In this document: positions 60,399 through 64,000 of the stretch, piece after piece
Layout: each line of letters starts with the position of its first letter
How positions within the stretch are numbered: position 1 is the first letter of the stretch
Notes under the pieces: generated by a model
What the model saw: the letters and a program-made list of their open reading frames with translations, nothing else
What the model was told of the DNA's origin: nothing
Databases searched by the model: none
Assembly (NCBI RefSeq): GCF_004335085.1
Contig: NZ_RQRS01000001.1
Span: forward strand, 1-64,000
DNA length: 64,000 nt
Origin: Pedobacter nototheniae
GTDB taxonomy: Bacteria; Bacteroidota; Bacteroidia; Sphingobacteriales; Sphingobacteriaceae
Direction: 5' to 3'
Translations under genes and position numbers: made by a program

Positions 60399-63300
60399 AT
60401 GAACAAAAAATTTACCAGACTCATTAAGCTTAGGCTTATGACGAGATCGGGTGCAATAAAAATTGGCACCTTATCTCTGGCTTTTGGATTAACATTTAAC
60501 GCATCAGCGGATGTGAAAAGTGTAGATCGCAATTCGCCAATTTCAAAAAAAGAACTGAAAAGAAATGCCTCAGCTATTGTGGTAAGGGGTATTATTAAAG
60601 ATGAAACGGGCGCACCAATCCCGGGGGCAAGTATTAAAGTGAAGGGCACCTTAACGGTTGCAGCAACAGATATTAATGGTAGTTTCAGTATTTCTGTTCC
60701 TTCAGAATCTTCCGTTCTTATTATTTCATACGTAGGTTATGAAGCAAAAGAAATTACGGTAGGTAATCAAAAAAACATCTCAGTTCAACTATTGCCAAGT
60801 AGTAATGCGCTAGAAGAAGTTGCTGTAGTAGGCTTTGGTACGCAACGTAAAGTTTCATTAATTGGCGCTCAATCTACGGTTAGTGCAAAAGAGCTAAAAC
60901 AACCTGTTGCCAGTATAACGCAATCTTTAGCGGGCAGAATTGCCGGTGTTGTTGGTGTACAAAGAAGTGGAGAGCCAGGTAGAAGTGCAGCAGATATCTG
61001 GATTAGAGGAATAGCAACTTTTGGTGGCAATACCAGCTCGCCATTAGTTTTAGTAGATGGGGTAGAACGTTCTATTGATAACATTGATCCAGAAGATATT
61101 GAATCTTTCACGGTGCTAAAAGATGCATCTGGTACAGCCGTTTATGGTGTTAGAGGTGCAAACGGCGTTGTTATTGTAAAAACTAAAACAGGTAAAGTTG
61201 GTAAGCCTAATATCTTTTTTGATTACAACGAAGGCGTAAGCACCTTTACTAAAAAACCCGAAATGCTTGATGGTGTCGATTATATGAATTTGGCAAATGA
61301 AGCATTAACTGGAAGAGGACAAAGTGCTAAATATGCACAAGATTATATTGATAAAACGGCTTCAGGTGCAGATCCATTGCTTTATCCAAATGTAAATTGG
61401 ATGGATGAGTTATTTAAAAAATATAGTCGCAACAGAAGAGCAAATTTAAATGCAAGCGGTGGTGTAGAAAATGCTCAATATTATGTTTCATTAGCTTATT
61501 ATAATGAAACTGGCTTTTTGAAAACTGATGATTTAACTCAATACAATACGGCTTTAAATTATAACAGATACAATTTTACCAGTAATTTAAACTTAAAACT
61601 AACCGGAACAACTAAGTTAGATTTAGGAATTCAGGGATATGCATCTACCGGAAACTATCCTGGTGAAAAAACAGAAGATATTTTTCGTTCTGCTTTAGAT
61701 GTTTCTTCAGTAGAATATCCAAAATTATATCCAGGAGGTTTTATTCCTGGTCGTGCATCAAATGGTGGTTTCCGCAACCCTTATGCAGATTTAACCAGAA
61801 GAGGTTATCGCACCGAGTTTAAAAATCAATTGTATACCAATTTAAGATTAACACAAGATTTAAAAATGGTTACGCCAGGTTTAACGGCTACAGCAATGGT
61901 TGCATTTGATGCGTACAACGAAAATTTTATTAAAAGATCAAAGAGAGAGAGTACCTATTTTATTTCTAATGTAACGGGAACTAATTCTCCGTACAAACCC
62001 GACGGTTCTTTAAATCTGGTTCAAACGTTTACCAGTGGTGGTAACTATTTAAGTTTTGAACCAACGAGAGCAGGAAATCGTAAATTTTACACAGAAGCAG
62101 CTGCAAATTACGATAGGGCTTTTGGTAAGCACCGTGTTGGTGGTTTAATTTTGGGTTACACTCAAGATTATAACGATCCATTTGCCGGTAACTTTACCTC
62201 ATCAATTCCTGAGCGCCAGGTTGGTTTAGCTGCCCGTGGAACTTATTCTTACGATGACCGTTATTTTGCGGAGGTTAATTTTGGATACAATGGATCAGAA
62301 CTATTTGCACCATCCAACAGATATGGTTCATTTCCAGCCTTCGGTATTGGATGGATTCCATCTAACGAGAAATTCTGGGAACCGATTAAAAATACCATTT
62401 CATTCTTAAAGTTTAGATACTCTGATGGGGTTACGGGTATTGGTAAAATTAACGGACGACGCTTTGCTTATTTAACCTTAGTATCTGATAATCCAAACGA
62501 TCCTGATAAAGTACAAGGCTACCAATTGGGTAAAAACTTTAATAATTCTGGCGGTATTACCGTAATGGATTATGGTGTAGATATTAGATGGGCAGAATCT
62601 CGCAAACAAGATTTGGGTATGGAAATTAGAACCCTTAACGATAACCTATACCTTATTGTAGATTTATTTAAAGAAAAACGTACTGGTATATTTTTACAAC
62701 GTCAATCGTTGCCAGGCTACGTAGGTTTAACCAACCAGCCTTATGGAAACTTAGGTGTGGTTGATAACCGTGGTATCGACGCTACTTTAGAATATAACTT
62801 TAAAGTAGGCCAGGTTGATATTGGTTTAAGAGGTACCTACACTTACAATAAAGATAAACTGGTTAATGATGATCGTCCGGCGCAGCCTTACCCTTGGATG
62901 AGCCATTTAGGGGATAATGTACTTGCTCGTTACGGTTATGTAGCCGAAAAATTATTTGATTCTCAGGAAGAAATTAATGCAAGTCCTACTCCAGGTTCAA
63001 AAGGAAGCATTAAACCAGGTGATATTAAATACAAAGATTTAAATGGAGATGGTTTAATCAACGATTACGATAAAACTAAAATCGGTAGAGGTGATATTCC
63101 TAACACAGTATATGGTTTCGGTTTTACAGCATCATACAAAGGTTTTGCAATAAGCACTTTATTTCAAGGTGTAGCCAATGCTGATATTATGTTGGGTGGC
63201 TCGGGTATATTTCCATTTAATGGTGGTGGTGGTTTAAGCAATGCCTATAGCGTTGCAAATGACCGTTGGACACCTGCAAACCCAAGACAAGATGCTTTTT

Positions 63301-63605
63301 ATCCTCGTTTAGCCTATGGCGAAGCCGATAACACAAACAACACTTTAGAAAGCTCATGGTGGGTAAAGGATGTAAGTTTCTTAAGGTTAAAAAGCGCACA
63401 GCTTAGCTATAACTTACCAACGGCATTTACCCAAAAAATCCACATTAAAAATGCAGCAATTTATTTAATTGGCTCTAATCTTTTAACATTTAGTAAATGG
63501 AAACTGTGGGATCCTGAGTTAAATACCAACGTTAACGGTAGAGCAAACGGAGCTAAATATCCGCTTACAGCTACATTATCTCTAGGGCTTAATGTTAAAT
63601 TTTAA
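60399..63605 (+). CDS. SusC-type TonB-dependent transporter, pair 3
   Basis: The 1068-residue protein has a long N-terminal signal region ('TRLIKLRLMTRSGAIKIGTL' then a hydrophobic stretch, end near residue 37), a carboxypeptidase-like domain (about 63-140), a plug ('EEVAVVGFGTQRKVSLIGAQ', 'GVVIVKTKTGK') and a barrel ending 'LSLGLNVKF'. The plug starts with VVGFGTQ instead of the more usual VVGYGT. It lies 41 bases after the DUF4965 gene without a separate promoter region, so it is probably part of the same operon. Its SusD partner begins 12 bases downstream. Confidence 0.93.
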   Translation: MNKKFTRLIKLRLMTRSGAIKIGTLSLAFGLTFNASADVKSVDRNSPISKKELKRNASAIVVRGIIKDETGAPIPGASIKVKGTLTVAATDINGSFSISVPSESSVLIISYVGYEAKEITVGNQKNISVQLLPSSNALEEVAVVGFGTQRKVSLIGAQSTVSAKELKQPVASITQSLAGRIAGVVGVQRSGEPGRSAADIWIRGIATFGGNTSSPLVLVDGVERSIDNIDPEDIESFTVLKDASGTAVYGVRGANGVVIVKTKTGKVGKPNIFFDYNEGVSTFTKKPEMLDGVDYMNLANEALTGRGQSAKYAQDYIDKTASGADPLLYPNVNWMDELFKKYSRNRRANLNASGGVENAQYYVSLAYYNETGFLKTDDLTQYNTALNYNRYNFTSNLNLKLTGTTKLDLGIQGYASTGNYPGEKTEDIFRSALDVSSVEYPKLYPGGFIPGRASNGGFRNPYADLTRRGYRTEFKNQLYTNLRLTQDLKMVTPGLTATAMVAFDAYNENFIKRSKRESTYFISNVTGTNSPYKPDGSLNLVQTFTSGGNYLSFEPTRAGNRKFYTEAAANYDRAFGKHRVGGLILGYTQDYNDPFAGNFTSSIPERQVGLAARGTYSYDDRYFAEVNFGYNGSELFAPSNRYGSFPAFGIGWIPSNEKFWEPIKNTISFLKFRYSDGVTGIGKINGRRFAYLTLVSDNPNDPDKVQGYQLGKNFNNSGGITVMDYGVDIRWAESRKQDLGMEIRTLNDNLYLIVDLFKEKRTGIFLQRQSLPGYVGLTNQPYGNLGVVDNRGIDATLEYNFKVGQVDIGLRGTYTYNKDKLVNDDRPAQPYPWMSHLGDNVLARYGYVAEKLFDSQEEINASPTPGSKGSIKPGDIKYKDLNGDGLINDYDKTKIGRGDIPNTVYGFGFTASYKGFAISTLFQGVANADIMLGGSGIFPFNGGGGLSNAYSVANDRWTPANPRQDAFYPRLAYGEADNTNNTLESSWWVKDVSFLRLKSAQLSYNLPTAFTQKIHIKNAAIYLIGSNLLTFSKWKLWDPELNTNVNGRANGAKYPLTATLSLGLNVKF

Positions 63606-63617
63606 TAATTAGAAAAC

Positions 63618-64000
63618 ATGAAAAAATATATATTGATCACATTTGTAGCCTGCTTAACGCTCGCTACTTCATGTAAAAAAGGTTTCCTTGATCAAGTACC
63701 TAATGATAGGTTAACACTTGAAGAAACATTTACCAATAGAGCAACGGCAGAAAAGTTTTTAAACAACATATACTCTTGGATTCCGGATGAATTTGGACAA
63801 AGAAACCCTAATACTGGTAGAAATGCAGGTATTTGGACCGGTGCCGCTGATGAAGCAGAATTTGTTTGGGGCTTTAATCAAGCCAATAATGTAAATATTG
63901 GTAGCTGGGATGCCAATACAGGTTTCGTAAACGATTACTGGAATAATTATTATAAAGGTATTCGCTCTGCAAGTTTCTTTATCGCAAATATTGATAAGGT
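63618..64000 (+). CDS. SusD-type nutrient-binding lipoprotein, pair 3 (partial, cut by right edge)
   Basis: The frame starts with ATG at 63618 and is open to the right edge (about 127 residues visible). It begins MKKYILITFVACLTLATSCK, with lipobox 'ATSC', followed by 'KKGFLDQVPNDRLTLEETFTNRATAEKFLNNIYSWIPDE', a SusD-like N-terminus. Its position 12 bases after SusC pair 3 confirms the assignment. The binding region is outside the window. Confidence 0.9.
   Translation, partial: MKKYILITFVACLTLATSCKKGFLDQVPNDRLTLEETFTNRATAEKFLNNIYSWIPDEFGQRNPNTGRNAGIWTGAADEAEFVWGFNQANNVNIGSWDANTGFVNDYWNNYYKGIRSASFFIANIDK

Overview
The window looks like a Bacteroidota chromosome of the Sphingobacteriaceae type (Pedobacter-like). 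The evidence is AT-rich coding DNA, SusC/SusD pairs, a fused ribBA, a TamB-like giant protein, a DUF4295 gene beside rpmG/rpmB, TAnnTTTG-type -7 boxes and very few Shine-Dalgarno sequences. The genus is an inference from gene content; no 16S gene is present.

Region 1 (1 to about 12,007) is the right-hand end of an integrative and conjugative element. It holds the end of a TraM-like gene, TraN, a VirD4-type coupling protein, an M23 peptidase, an ArdC antirestriction protein, several element-type conserved proteins, a D12 adenine methylase overlapping an ADP-ribosyltransferase-like gene, and a large serine recombinase. The recombinase frame runs through a terminator-like hairpin and into a tRNA-Met(CAT) gene on the other strand, and stops in its anticodon loop. 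This is the probable attachment site. The left end of the element is outside the window.

Region 2 (12,041 to 35,595) is chromosomal housekeeping: a START-like protein, an LptF/LptG permease, ribBA, a TamB-like protein, tsaD, recA, nth, an MFS exporter, an ECF sigma factor with a small partner protein, uvrA, a LysE exporter, rimO, ftsY, a DUF4295-rpmG-rpmB ribosomal operon and acetyl-CoA synthetase. Strong bidirectional terminators separate most converging genes.

Region 3 (35,610 to 45,908) holds an isolated SusC/SusD pair, a secreted M16 peptidase, a 60-residue double-glycine-leader cysteine peptide just upstream of it, then surE, a small membrane protein and lpxB.

Region 4 (46,094 to the right edge) is a large nutrient-uptake locus: SusC/SusD pair 1, a LacI-family regulator, SusC/SusD pair 2, a secreted glutaminase-A-like (DUF4965) protein with a putative sugar-binding insertion, and SusC/SusD pair 3, cut by the window edge. 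Near-identical operator-like palindromes lie upstream of pair 2 and of the DUF4965 gene. One is repeated as an exact 18-base copy 544 bp downstream inside the DUF4965 coding sequence, an arrangement resembling the looping operators of the lac operon. A second palindrome (GTAAC-N6-GTTRC) sits about 60 bp before the first LacI-type site in both promoters. This regulatory layout and the peptide/M16 pair are the most interesting items in the window. No system with proven novelty can be claimed from sequence alone.
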